Source of the DNA: Monoplex corrugatus
Taxonomy: Eukaryota; Mollusca; Gastropoda; Littorinimorpha; Ranellidae
Assembly (NCBI GenBank): GCA_030674185.1
Contig: CM060307.1
Span: forward strand, 52,229,199 to 52,293,198
Length of the DNA stretch: 64,000 nt
Reading direction: 5' to 3'
Position 1 is the stretch's first letter. Every line of letters begins with the position of its first letter. The notes beneath the pieces were generated by a model, which saw only the letters and a program-made list of their open reading frames with translations, was not told the origin of the DNA and did not search any database. Position numbers and translations under genes: made by a program. Below, piece after piece: positions 11,129 to 61,581 of this stretch.

Positions 11129-13439
11129 GCAACTTTCAATTGTTCAGATGTCATGAATGCATAAGTTTAGAGGACAAAGACCTTGAAAAGTCAAAGTCAG
11201 AGGGACAAAAATGTGCCTGAAATTTGAGGAAAGAATGTGATCAGCAATTCTCAGGAACTTCTGACAAGATTTTTTTTCACTGTTGCAACAGTATATCATT
11301 GTCCATAATGCATATCAAACTTCATTTCCAAGAACTACATAATCTGGATTTGTTTTTACAAAATAGAAGATAGAATGCCTTTGGCCATCTTGTTTGTTTT
11401 GTTGTTTTCTTTTGTTTGTTTTATGAGCAGAGTTTTGTTAGATATCATATGCTGTTTGGTACCTCAAGGGTTTTGTTTGGTTCACTAATTTTTTTCATTT
11501 GATGACCAAGTTTTACTGTAGCTGGGTCTTTAGTGGCAGTCTTTTTGTGACCCAGGATTGGCTAGTGTCGAGTGTTTGGACATTTGGAATTTTGATGATC
11601 TTATTGCATGGTTTACAGCTTTTCTCCTTTACAATAAATAAAGAACCTGCATCTGACCACAGGCCTGTCCACTGATCAATGTGTGTCTATTGTTCGATAT
11701 TCATATTGTGAACATTGTACCATGGTCAGAGAGAGGGCAGGCAGTAGGTGGCTTAGGAAAAGAAACAAACAACACACACACACACACACACACACAAAAA
11801 ACATAAAAAAATTGATATCATACATATTCCCTGCAGCTCACAGCCTTCATTCTTTTACATTCTAAACAATCTTGCTTAAGTAACATTGGAGGCGAGACAC
11901 TACAATTTACACATACTTGGAATTAGCAATAAATCAAAACTGGAAACTGCTGATGTGGCACCTGTCTTTGCACTCGTGAATGGGAGCAGGGGTGTGGATG
12001 TAGACGGACATATGTGGAAAAAGTGCCATTCAGAAATTTTTTTCTCATTAAATTAGGATCCAATTTTCTTTCACTAGGCAGTCATAATATATTGCAGTTT
12101 GAATGCAGATATCCAAAAATTACCAGCAAATACAAGTCAGACCTGTGTGCCTTCTGGCCTGCACAAGCTACAGATCCCATGGCAGTTGAAAATCATGAAG
12201 AGCAGAGCATTTGCCTGGCTACCCTGGTATAAAACATTGGCGAGATAGATTGATTTCCCAGGTCCCTTCCCTAGAAGGCCACGTAGCCTTCTTGCCTCTC
12301 TGAAGTCTCTGTTAAAAAAAAAGAAAAAAAAAAAAGGTGGTGCTGCACAGCGGCGACACCCTCTTAAGGGGAGAACAGCCCAAGTTACAATTGGTAAATC
12401 CACTGTGACAAAAGAAATGAATACAGATGAGCATTTCTTGGCTTTCCTAACACCACACACACACACACCACACACACACACACACATGCACACTCTCTCT
12501 CTCATATACACAAATTTATACACAAACTGAGAGACAAACAATAACAACAGCTTTTTTTTAAAAAATGAATTGATTTTCTCTTTTTTTTCCTTCACATAAT
12601 AAAGGTCAGGAGGATAGGAAATAAATCTTCTATCCCTACCCACCAACTTCAGACCTTTGCCTTCTCAAATAACCTGACCTTTCTCACACTTCAAACACAT
12701 TTCACCCTAACACAGAATGACAATTAAAGAACAATGACTTTTATTTACAACATTTCAAGTGTAATACATAAGATATTTGCTGTGCCTTCTCCATGCCTCC
12801 AGCACTCCTCAGCTGCCCTGAGCCATGTTTTGTCACAAGACACCCCCAACCCCACCAATGACTCCTATCCTTGAGTGAGTGGGTCTGGGCCCTGAATCAC
12901 TTCATGCAACTTTCAGTACTAAAGTTCTATTTAGAAAAAGAGAGGGATACTGGGATAGGTAGTAAAATGAAGGCAGTCCCTCTCTGCTCCAGACACAAGT
13001 TGAGTTCCACTCTCTACAGGAGAGGAGTGTTTCTTTTATGCAAGAGATTTAACAGTGAACTACTACAAGGCTCTTCTTTTCCCTATGCTGAAATTGAGTA
13101 TCACTTGTGAAGAATGTCTAGACAATCTTGATTTTCTTTCAGACTTTAAGAGACAGAGTGGACACATTTCTAACCAGTTGCATTCTCAAATTTCCGACCA
13201 ATTCCTGTGAGGTTCTGGGTCTCTGGAAGTCTGGTATATGGGGGAGGGGGGTAGATCTGTTACAACTTCAGTGTAATATGGCAATAACATGGCATTTGCA
13301 AAATGATTACAATTCTATTCAATAATGTTTTACTGGTCTGCCAAGCCTAGTCAGTCTCCACTTTGATAATACAGCCAGTAACATAATAACAAAACTAACG
13401 TGTGCATGCTTAATTTACTAACTAATAGAAAACTGGTAT
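11129..13439. other. Non-coding interval with short microsatellites
   Basis: Includes an (AC)n run at 11,774-11,796, a split CA run at 12,452-12,486, an A-run at 12,315-12,336 and a G-run at 13,240-13,249. Nothing protein-coding is recognisable. Confidence 0.4.
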
Positions 13440-13592
13440 ACATTGTGCATAACAGGAATCAAACCCGGGACACCCATGTACCACTAGATCACAAATGCCA
13501 CATAAAAAAACACTGACATGCCTGAAGATTGAACCCACAACCTTATGTTATCAATATGGCACTTTAACCAAATGAGCTAACAAGCCAGAATA
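13440..13592 (-). repeat. Two tRNA-like SINE heads, minus
   Basis: On the minus strand, TGATCTAGTGGTACATGG followed by GGGTTTGATTCC (about 13,490-13,448) looks like an RNA polymerase III A box and B box. A second head, TTAGCTCATTTGGTTAAAG followed by GTGGGTTCAATCTTC (about 13,585-13,522), lies next to it. Neither shows a complete clover-leaf with matched acceptor ends, so these are retroposed SINE heads and not tRNA genes. Confidence 0.65.
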
Positions 13593-13599
13593 GACTCAA

Positions 13600-13868
13600 G
13601 GTCTCAAGTTTTAAGTTCCATCCTACCCTACAATATTAAAGTAGGCTTGTTTGCTGTCCATACTAATGTTCCAATCATTCTGGTGGTGTTCATCTTCCAA
13701 TGGTCCATCCCCTCATCATTCTAAGACTTTGTCATCGCATAAGTTTTTGCAAAGGCTCAAGGAGTCTGCCAGATATGTGTTGGCAGATTTGCATGGAGCA
13801 CATATGGAACTGTCAGAGCGTGACTGAATCCCCTTGAACAAACTCCAAACAACGTAAATCTACCTCAA
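13600..13868 (+). mobile_element. SINE tail-domain fragment, plus
   Basis: Carries TAAGTTCCATCCTACCC, GTTTGCTGTCCATACTAATG, CATTCTGGTGGTGTTC, GAGTCTGCCAGATATG, TTGGCAGATTTGCATGGAGC and TGAACAAACTCC in the same order as the copy at 58.57-58.85 kb. The tRNA-like heads just left of it point the opposite way, so this is either a head-truncated copy beside another SINE or a rearranged unit. Confidence 0.75.
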
Positions 13869-15869
13869 ATACGAACCAGAAACCCAATACAGCTCATTGC
13901 TTCACATGAATATTATCTAAGACAAATGTAACAAATGAAAATTAGTTGGTCCTACACACATCAACAGCAATTCCTTCAGATATGCCAACATAATCCACCT
14001 TCCCCAATTTTCCTGAAATACTGAACTTTGCCTTACACTTTGTAACAGATCATGAGTATGCCTGATAGCTAGCTTGAAATAAGTTGAAATTTTCATCAAC
14101 TTTTGGATACCCTTACAAACAATAATTGTAACTGTTCCATTGAGTTCACTGGAGTATAAGGAGGACACTATGTGCTACCTTTGTTATTCAAGCAGTGCTA
14201 TGGTTTTAACAATAGATCAGACCTGTTTACCCATGACTTTGTATGTCAGTAATGTCAACAATATTTGTCAAGAACTCTGAGCATCTATCAGGTGATCAAT
14301 AAGAAATTCAAGTTTATAGAGTAAAAAAACAAAACAAAAATAAAACAAACAGCCGCACAATAACTATGTACCCAAAACATGCTTTTCAAACAATTTATTA
14401 ACAAATATCAGCTTGTTTTTATATTTTGATATAAATGCATGTATTTCATCTTGCCATGTCTCTGTATTCTGTGTGAATAAGTATTTGTGAAGACAACAGT
14501 TTGCTTACTGTTACATTATCTTATGGTGATGTGTTATGCTCAGTTGATGGTTTGATTTATTGACAAATGTTTTATCAAAGACTTATGAGTCCTCTTGGCG
14601 CTGACAATCATTTTTTTCACCCATGTGTACATGAGAAGTCCAGTTCACACAGTGAATACTGAACTATTTGGGATACAGAAAAGCACATCCATTTTTCATT
14701 ACAGTCAACATGGCTGTACTGTGCAGAATTCTGTTTTTAGGTAATAAGCTTGCCCCACAATTGGAGGGTGAGGATAGCTTTAGATCTGACATATTCATAG
14801 TGGAAACTAATGAATCATGCATGTCAGACAGTGTAAGAAAGACATGCATGTCTTTTTACTGAATGCACAATTATCCTGTCTGGAACAGCCTTTTGTTGAA
14901 CATTTTTGTTTTGAAAGAGATCCTCTTCCAAAGTTTGGAATGCTGAAATCAGAAGCCAACTTCAGCAATTATTCCAGTGAAGCTGGATGGGTAAATAGGT
15001 CTGATACTTGATTGTGGAGTTAATTTGGCAGATGAAGAAAACTGTTATCATCTGAGATGGTTTATGTCAATCTTCCAGAGAAGGGATATTTACAAGCTAG
15101 TTGAATTGCTCCTTTAAATCATTTTGCTGCTGGTAAAATGAAAAACTAACTCATAAATCTCTACCTTTAACTCCCAAAGAAATGACAGTTTTGTCTCCAT
15201 TCTTCAACCCAACAGGTGTGTTAACTTCAATAACACTTGGACATAAAAGTTTAACCAAAATTCATAATTAGGCACATCCACATTGCACAAACATGACAAA
15301 TTATCGACAAGTACACATTGAAAAAAGGAGTGTCTGCATATAAAATGAATATAATGACACATTTCATTTCAGGCAGAGACCACAAAGAAAAACAAATATA
15401 TGCATACCAAACCCTATCTTTAAAACTTCATTTTGCCCTGAAAAACAAGTATCCCCAAAAATATCAAAACTACAGTAGTACAAATTTGAATGTGTACAAT
15501 TATTTTCAAGATGACAATTATAATTATACGGTGGAATCAAAGGAGCAGACAGACTAAGCAGAATACTCAGGTGATGAGTTTCACTTTACTTTCATGTCCT
15601 TAATTTCATGATGATCAATCAAAGTTTATTCCACAAAAATACCTGTCATTTAAATCAATGTTCTCATTGTGTAACTTCATTTCTGGAAGGAATATCGTCA
15701 GACAATTTCAAACGTATGAACTGTTGGACTGTTATAAATTCTTTCTGCTTCATATTATATGTTGATCCCCTTGGATTTTTGTTTCATTTCCTGTTATCCT
15801 CCATGCCCTGATTGGATTTAAGGATCTATTAAACACTGAATCGAAAAAAAAAAAAAAAAACCCACCTGA

Positions 15870-15870
<1 letters not shown>
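13869..15870. other. AT-rich non-coding interval
   Basis: No gene, terminal-repeat pair or family resemblance seen on either strand. Confidence 0.4.
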
Positions 15871-15940
<70 letters not shown>

Positions 15941-15952
15941 TGTGTGTGTGTA
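15871..15952. repeat. (GT)n microsatellite
   Basis: Uninterrupted GT dinucleotides with a few TA substitutions near the end, preceded by an A-run at 15,844-15,860. Confidence 0.95.
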
Positions 15953-17301
15953 TGTATTGTATGCAAAAGTACTGTATGTGGATATTGAAACATTAATTTA
16001 GGACATGACATTCATTCCAGTTTCCCAGTGCCAACAATGCAAAAACAGATAATGTTAACTTGTGACAATGTTGTACAATTACTGCTTCTGTATGTCAACC
16101 ACAATATCAATCAAATTGCTAATCTCCACTGATGACAACAGGGGTAAAGAAAAGTACATGATGACTGCAACTTAATCGTTTTGTCATTATCAGCCCAAAT
16201 GTACAAAGGTTGATAAATCTGAATGCAGGAAATGCTGAACCATTCTGTTCAAGCTGCTAGAATCAAAGTACAAAATGTAAAAATACCTCTTATTAAAACT
16301 TTTTAATGATCAAAGTTCAAGGAATGTATGCTTCTCAAAGACATACATGTATAAAAACAGCATCATCCTTATAATAAAACTAGTGCCAAATGACAGAAGA
16401 CTGTCACATCACCACATGTATTATAGCTAGTTACCACAAACATGGAGCAAAGAAAAGAGGCCATGGTGAAAGAACTGTTTAAAAAAAAAAAAAAAAAAAA
16501 GGCGGAGAAAATGGACCCAGTGACAAGACAGAAAAAAATGAGATGGCAGAAAATACACAAGGCAGCGGTTTAAGTCAGCAAACAGAAGAAATAAACCAAC
16601 AAAGAAAACTAAATGACAGCAATGATCACACAGAATGGAGAGGATGGCAAAAACCATTGAAGTACAACAAAGAAACACCACAATTATCCAACCACTCCTT
16701 TCCACATTTCATTCAATACTGATCAAACATTAATGACAAAAAAAAGTAACCTTCCTCTCCTCTGTGATAAGAATTAAGAAAATGTCTGTTTTGAGCTTTC
16801 ACTGCATATCTGAACATTGTTTCATTCTTCACTTGTAAATGGGGTGTGAAGAAGATGAAGTCCACAGGCACAAAACAAACACAGGCAAGTGAAATCAAGG
16901 TGTCAGTGTTATATCCTACCTCCTACAGTACACACCACCAGCTGCCATGGAGACTTTAGTACTCACAAAGTATGAACCACTTTTCATAACGCTCTTTTTC
17001 TCTTATACAACACACATACATTGTATAAACATTTATGTATAAAATTATAAATTATATGTGGTGAATATCAAGTATCTTTCACAGCATACTGAGATTCCTG
17101 TACATTTTTTTCAAACCAATAAGGACAATTTCCTTCCACACCACCAATTACACACAGTGTTTGAAACACTGATAATTTTGAAAAAGACAAGATTTTCTTT
17201 CTCCTTTATGACCTTTGCGCTATCTCTAACTTTTGTACAAATCAAACAGCAAAATTCTCTATAACACTGAATTAACTGTGTTTTTCCCCAACACTAAATC
17301 T
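15953..17301. other. AT-rich non-coding interval
   Basis: Contains an A-run at 16,481-16,500. I see no credible coding sequence. Confidence 0.4.
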
Positions 17302-18784
17302 TTAACCAGTTCAGTGCCTATAAGCCGTCAGCTGATGTTGCACAAAAGGTGTTGCTATATTGCCTAAGAGCCGTCCGTTGACGTCGCAGGAGTTTTCCGA
17401 TTTTTCGTTCACAACTGTGTGAGCCAGTAAGCACACAGGAACGCTGCACACTGAGCTATATGTGTCTACAATATAAAAATAGGATGTAAATTAGGATACG
17501 TCATAGGGAAGACACCTTTATTGTCGCTAATGATTTGGTAACTAGACCACGTGAAGTGGAGCACAATGGCGACGCAACCTTCGACAAGCCGAACGGTGGC
17601 TCACGTCAGTGGACTTTCACGACTCTAGAGGCCGTTCAAATGATTTTACAGCATGATGACGATTGAGAGAATTTGTTATCTGATGATTTGCTTCAACATG
17701 AGGGTGGAGAAAGTAACAATGACCACGCCGACATTCAACGCTTGCTGGCTGAATCGATGCAAGCAGACGATAACAAGTACGAGTCAGACCGCGACTGCCA
17801 TGGTCAGTGCGAGTGGCGAGCGCGCAGGCCGTGACACTTCGGACTTTGGACCCAACAGCAGTGAACGTGATGGTATATGGTGAGATGGGTCACGCAAGTG
17901 TTCGTGGTGTGGTAAGGGGGGAAGATGAGAAGGGGGAGAGGGACAGGAGAGGTGCAGAGGAGCTGTGCCCCAGTTAGACGGCATGGCAGGGGGCGTGGCG
18001 ATCAGCGAAGTGTTTCGCTCACTGAAAATCTGTTGGCCTCCAAATGGACAACAGTCAGACATTCCTCAATTTTATGAAATCCAGGATTGAAAGTGGGAAC
18101 TGGGGACGTGTGCTATGCTTTTTCAAGCTGTTTCTGACTGATGAGCATGAGCTGATTGACTTATTTGAATAAGGATTCTGATTATGGGCTTATTTTCTCT
18201 TGTTTTGATTGCAGAATCTGAAGAACAGAGAACCAATTCATGAGTGTCATGTAGTTTGACTGTTCAGTGTCTGAGTACACTGACTGTCATGTAGTTTGAC
18301 CGTTCAGTGTCTAGTACAATCACTTTTATGTTTACCAAAACCAGGTCTATCATTGATGGGATGGTTACTTACTTATTTATCTGCATGGGTTTAGTATCGT
18401 TTCATGAACATTTTATGTCATATGTTTTGTTTTCATTTATGTATGTAAACTGACAACAAAGAAGTCATTTTCAGCTGTTTTTTTTGTTTGTGAGTGTGTT
18501 GGGTATCAATCTGTAGAGATGGAAACTTACTTTTTAGACAACACAAAAAAATTATTTCCACTTTGGAATACCTGGACAGGTCTTTGCAATCAAGCTAAGA
18601 GAAAAATAAGCCCAGATTCAGAATCCTCGTTCATTTTCCTTCAAAAAACACTTATGTTTCTTTGTTGTATTTCTTATAGTTTTTGCACTAGAATTTTTTG
18701 TTAATTATTACCCTCGAATCCTCAAAATTCCCCGGCAATGGGGAAGCACATATTTACATTTTTCTCTGGCACTGAAAGGGTTAA
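17302..18784 (+). mobile_element. piggyBac-like element, degenerate, TTAA-bounded
   Basis: Begins TTAACCAGTTCAGTGCC (17,302) and ends with the reverse complement of TTAACCCTTTCAGTGCC (TTAA at 18,781-18,784), so the terminal inverted repeats differ at 2 of 17 positions and each includes the TTAA target of piggyBac transposons. Total 1,483 bp, shorter than an autonomous element. The interior holds a decayed transposase N-terminus. A single end of similar sequence (TTAACCATTTCAGTGCC) lies at 30,084-30,100. Confidence 0.85.
17566..18178 (+). pseudogene. Decayed piggyBac transposase N-terminal region
   Basis: ATG at 17,566 gives MATQPSTSRTVAHVSG, then a frame change into TTLEAVQMILQHDDD, a stop, and an acidic stretch (LLAESMQADDNKYESD). 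At about 18,117-18,178 the frame CFFKLFLTDEHELIDLFE resembles the FF-x-LFFTDELI motif that opens the conserved DDE_Tnp_1_7 region of piggyBac transposases. Several stops and shifts separate these parts, and the catalytic Asp region is absent. The acidic N-terminus followed by an FFxLFxTDE motif is the family layout. Confidence 0.75.
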
Positions 18785-19942
18785 TTCTTCCAATGACAAA
18801 GTATAGAATTAGGTATACAGCGCTTTGTGACTTAGCTCTGTTACACAGTCGAAAAGTGGCTGGATGACACTTTTTATTTTATTTTAATCTAATTGCTACC
18901 AGATCAGAGATTGCTAATTTTACTAACAAATGGAAGGTAAGCAAGCCAAAGCCTTGTATCAGACGTTTCACGCAATTGCTTTTTTCCTCACAAAAAATTT
19001 CATGCCACTTTAATTGTTCTTTTCTTGAGACACTACTTGGCACCTGAGGTGTTTTACAACAGGTTGCTGCATGGCGCCTCAATTATAAAGAGTTACAGGA
19101 AATAAAATCCTCCTTTAAAAAAAAAAAAAAAAACTTGTTTCAAAATACATGCATGTGCTCACGTTCATTCACACACATACACACACACACATAAAACAGT
19201 GACAACAGCAACAACAACAAACAACAAAATTCTTCAAATCTGATTACAATTCGTCGACATCACCCTTAGCATTACCAACATTTCTTTTTACAAGTTCTAA
19301 TTAATGTAAATCCAACCAACTCTGAACCGAAAGCAACCTATGGTAATATATGTATATTCTGAGTACTGTCAATTACATAAGCTATTGAAAAAAATCATTT
19401 GGCACCCTCCCCTCCCCCCAGCATTCACCAAATACAAAAATCCTACCAAGTGTCACGAAACCAAGATTTTTCACTGCCAAGCACATCCTTAAAGCGGCTT
19501 CTCCACAGCGAACTGCTAGATCAAAACATAGATATTTCATGTTACTCAGCAATTAGCAAAAGAAATTTTAACCTGACGACAAATGCTGACATGATATGCT
19601 TCAAGTCAACAAATGCTTTCAAGTTCAAACTTATTTTGAACATAACAGAACATGTCGATCACTACCTTCTGAGTCATTCTCAAAAGTTTGCTTCGTAATA
19701 GCATGCCAACTGGAAAACAACCATCACAGCTTATTTCATTGACTGGTTTGCATGCCTGGCGTGCATTTAACGCATCTGTCCATGTGCATGTGTATGTAAA
19801 TGTGTGTATGTGTGTGCATGTGTTTAAGTCCATGTGTATACACACAGGGGGCAGGTTCATACATGCATGTGTATGGTTTTTGTGTGCGAGATTAACTGTC
19901 GTTTTCGTTTCTCATTCTAAGTCATGCATAATGTTATGTGAT
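18785..19942. other. AT-rich non-coding interval
   Basis: Contains an A-run at 19,118-19,133. The 99-codon frame at about 19,400-19,698 (+) has no family resemblance and is not called. Confidence 0.4.
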
Positions 19943-20230
19943 TTAACCCTTTCCCATTTTATCCCGCCACAGCCCGCCGACCGGGAAACCTCACTACTCC
20001 TGGTGGGGAATTTCCATCACGCTCTAAGCACGAAGGGTTACACAAACCTCATGAAGTTTCCCACGAAAGTCAGGATAAACCAATGAAAGAATGATGCTGA
20101 GTTTGGTATCACACATCGCCTCATTTACAAGATATCGGTCAGCGTCTGACCTTTTCATTCGCACGCTTTGGGGAATCTCCGAATACTAGGAAGAGTTTCT
20201 GAACAGAATCTGCAAATGGGAAAGGGTTAA
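19943..20230. mobile_element. piggyBac-like MITE, 288 bp
   Basis: Perfect 17-bp terminal inverted repeats, TTAACCCTTTCCCATTT, at 19,943-19,959 and (reverse complement) 20,214-20,230, each beginning with the TTAA that piggyBac elements duplicate. No coding capacity. The interior is more GC-rich than the flanks. It lies just beyond the likely 3' end of the LDB gene. Confidence 0.88.
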
Positions 20231-20424
20231 TCTTACTGCTGAATGGTGTTTTTTATGGATATCTTGTCTTTCATTGCACATGTTCTATCAAATGTAAAGC
20301 ATGCAATGACTTGTTTCCTGTGATATTTCATCACACATGTTGTGATTATTATCATTTTTTTGTATCAGCTAGAACATGTCTATACATTTCAAAAGGACAC
20401 ACATCTTGAAACAAACTATCTTAG

Positions 20425-20430
20425 TTTATT
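20425..20430 (-). terminator. Candidate polyadenylation signal of LDB gene
   Basis: Minus-strand AATAAA (in AGAAATAAACTAAG) about 270 bp past the LDB stop codon, followed within about 30 bp by a GT-rich stretch (GATGTGTGTCC). Other signals further down could also be used. Confidence 0.45.
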
Positions 20431-20697
20431 TCTGATACCACTTAAAACATGCCAATAAAAACTGAACCTTTTTTCCATTTGAAGAATGTTAGCAGAGTAT
20501 ACACACCATTTCACTCATAAAATGTAGTTATGAAAAAAGACTTGTTTCAAAATGAGTTCAGCTGTAAAATTCGCACATGCACAAATCCACCTGACCTCCA
20601 AGAAATAAGCTTTCTTCGTGTCCATGTAGTGCTAACAAAGGGTATCCAAATCGCCCATCAAGATGCTAAACCTTCTTCATTCAGTGTGGCAAACGTG

Positions 20698-59103
<38,406 letters not shown>

Positions 59104-59299
59104 TCTGCTACTTGTCCGTGTGAATGGCAACTGTCTGCAAGCAATGTTTATAAACAATGGTCATAATGGGCAATTATGATGTTAAGTGTTAAAATCCATT
59201 GTCAACTTGTGCAGGACTGGTTATGTATGAGGTACATAACTGACTGTGATTGATGTATCATCTGCTGGTTATTATAAGCTCTCAGTCTCTTTATTTCAA

Positions 59300-60800
59300 T
59301 ACAGTCATATACTGCGAAAACACTGAGGTGTGCGCTCTTCTGATAACACGAGTAAGTCAAGTGGGGACACGGTGACTACGCACAGAGACAGGGCCACAGC
59401 GACCGTCCCACTAACACTGACCCAGTTCAGGTCAAACCCACTGCAGCTCTTGTTGTGGGCCTGCTTGCTATTGCCCTCACAGCGAAGACGCAAAGCTCGC
59501 ACACAACACTTACTCCCCTGCCTTCACATCTACTTCCCCAGCGCCCCAAAAACGTGTGTGATGCTAAGGTGGGAGGGGCTGGACGCCACCTTCACGGTTC
59601 AGCGAAAGCGACACGTGTTGGTCTGGCTCCGACGACTGACGGTTATCGATCGTTCTGTCATCATCGATCACGTAACATGCATGTTTGTACACACAGATCG
59701 GCACCTAAATCACGCCGCTAAAACAGTCACACGAATGGGCTACACACAGTGTGGCACAACAAAACGGGCAGTCCATCGGACAGGAACACACGCACGCACG
59801 GACGCGTGTGCGTCGTTGCAGTTGAGGTTACATGAAAAATAATGGTATCATAGCCGTCCTTTCTAGACATTCACAAAACAGATCACAGAGAAACCCACTG
59901 AACATAATTTCTAGGCCATCTCTTCTATGTTTTTTCTGTTTCAGGACTTCCCCTCGTTAAAGAACTGTGGTACCAATACACTCCATCTACAACGGATCAA
60001 AGCTTCCGTGCAAGAAGCAGAGTCACTGCAAAAGTTTCTTTCGCATAATTTTCCTTCAAACACATTTCTCTTAAAATAGCCTTGCAACTTTAAGAAAATC
60101 CAATGTTGGCAAAGTCACAAGACTGTCCGCCTTTACTGACGCTGTTCCCGAGTTAGCGGTCTACCTACCCCCCGACGTTGTGCTGCGAGTATACACACGT
60201 ACACACCGATAAACACATGTGTGGTGGGCTAAGGTCACGCTATTTTTAGCCCCGCGCGCAGCAGTGAAGAGAAGTGGGTTTCCCCTTCGATCGTTTCCGT
60301 GCCAGTAAACTGTGGGCATGACTGTAAACAACATTGTGTCTGCATTGTCGTTGGCGCCTGCTGGCCGGGCACGTTTTCCAGCACGCACGCTGTCGGAGCA
60401 TCGAACGGCAAGTTTTCCCTCATTCCGCCACACAGACTGTTACTACTAAGTGCAACCCGAGTTTGCATGAAAATTTTCTCAAGCCAACGTCGCCACGGTT
60501 GCCACCATTCGTGGCGACCGGCGACACAAAAATCGTTCGTCTGCTTCGATTTTTTTCGACGATGACCTCTGCCCCCAGTGGCTGAATCGATGAAGTCGAT
60601 AGTAGGACAGGAAAGGAGAAGAGCGCGGGACAGAGGCCTAAAGCGTTGTAAAAGCGATCTTTCTGTGAACAGTAAACATCCCGAGCTCAGCCTACACGCT
60701 CGTTAGGCGGCGAAGAACAGTCAGTCCAGGGCGTGAGAATCGAGTTCTGTTACCGTTCTTCTTTGCATAAACACTTCCTCTCCTTAACAAACGTGGTATA
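59300..60800 (-). promoter_or_regulatory. CpG-richer region, likely LDB promoter and 5' UTR
   Basis: CpG dinucleotides are much denser here than in the flanks (for example ATCGATCG, GGCGCC, GCGCGGGAC, GTTAGGCGGCG). It lies upstream of the first coding exon. A possible minus-strand donor (GGGGA followed by GTAAGTG) is near 59,510. No TATA box is obvious. The exact start site cannot be placed from sequence alone. Confidence 0.5.
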
Positions 60801-60964
60801 GCGTGTACGTGTTCGTATGCGGCGCCTAATTTACTTCATTTCTCCTGTCAGGAAAGCGTTGGTGATTTATTACTACTACCACTAACAACATGCATACACA
60901 TCAAATATATGAAACATGTAATTAGTGGGATATTTTTTGAAAAGGAGATACCAGACCTAGAGTC

Positions 60965-61115
60965 CACGAAACTCATTGCTGTGTTTGCTGCCCATCTTCA
61001 TGTCTCCATCATTCTGGTGGTTTCAGCTTTGGGTTTCATAGGTTCCCCCCTCCCCCCTTTCATTTCAAGACCTTATGAGCACAGAGGGTTTTGCGCAGAC
61101 TCACAGTTTATCAAA
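60965..61115 (+). repeat. SINE tail-domain fragment, plus
   Basis: GTTTGCTGCCCATCTTCATG, CATCATTCTGGTGGTTTCAG and ATTTCAAGACCTTATGAGCA match the SINE body at 10.9 and 58.6 kb. Head absent. Confidence 0.7.
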
Positions 61116-61321
61116 ACAAATATTTTTAAGATACTTAATTTGGGTTTAACAATTAACACAGCATGCATACTTCATGCATAAAAATGATCAGTTTCTCATC
61201 CAAACTTTTTATATCTAAACAATCTGGATGATGACAAACAGAAACAATGTTCTTTATTAAATGTCATGTGGGAAAATTTAAGTGGAGAAACTTGAGAGAA
61301 ATAAAGATTAAGAAAATATTA

Positions 61322-61322
<1 letters not shown>

Positions 61323-61381
<59 letters not shown>
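61323..61381. repeat. (CA)n microsatellite
   Basis: Perfect CA run. Confidence 0.95.
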
Positions 61382-61386
<5 letters not shown>

Positions 61387-61581
61387 CTGCAAACAAAACA
61401 ACTGTTACAACAGCTACTATTTTGATTTCTGTTTTGGTTTCTACACGGGTGTTGGAAAAGATGACTTTACACAGCAACTGCATGACAATTGCAATAATGT
61501 TTAATGTGTTTAGTTATGGTTTCACCACCTTTCATATTCAACTTGGTCCCTTTCTCTCACTGGACGAAGCAGCAGGGAAGT

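Noticed and set aside
13520..13590. tRNA gene
   Set aside because: A and B boxes are present, but the acceptor and anticodon stems do not pair convincingly, and a related head occurs in a SINE at 58.4 kb.
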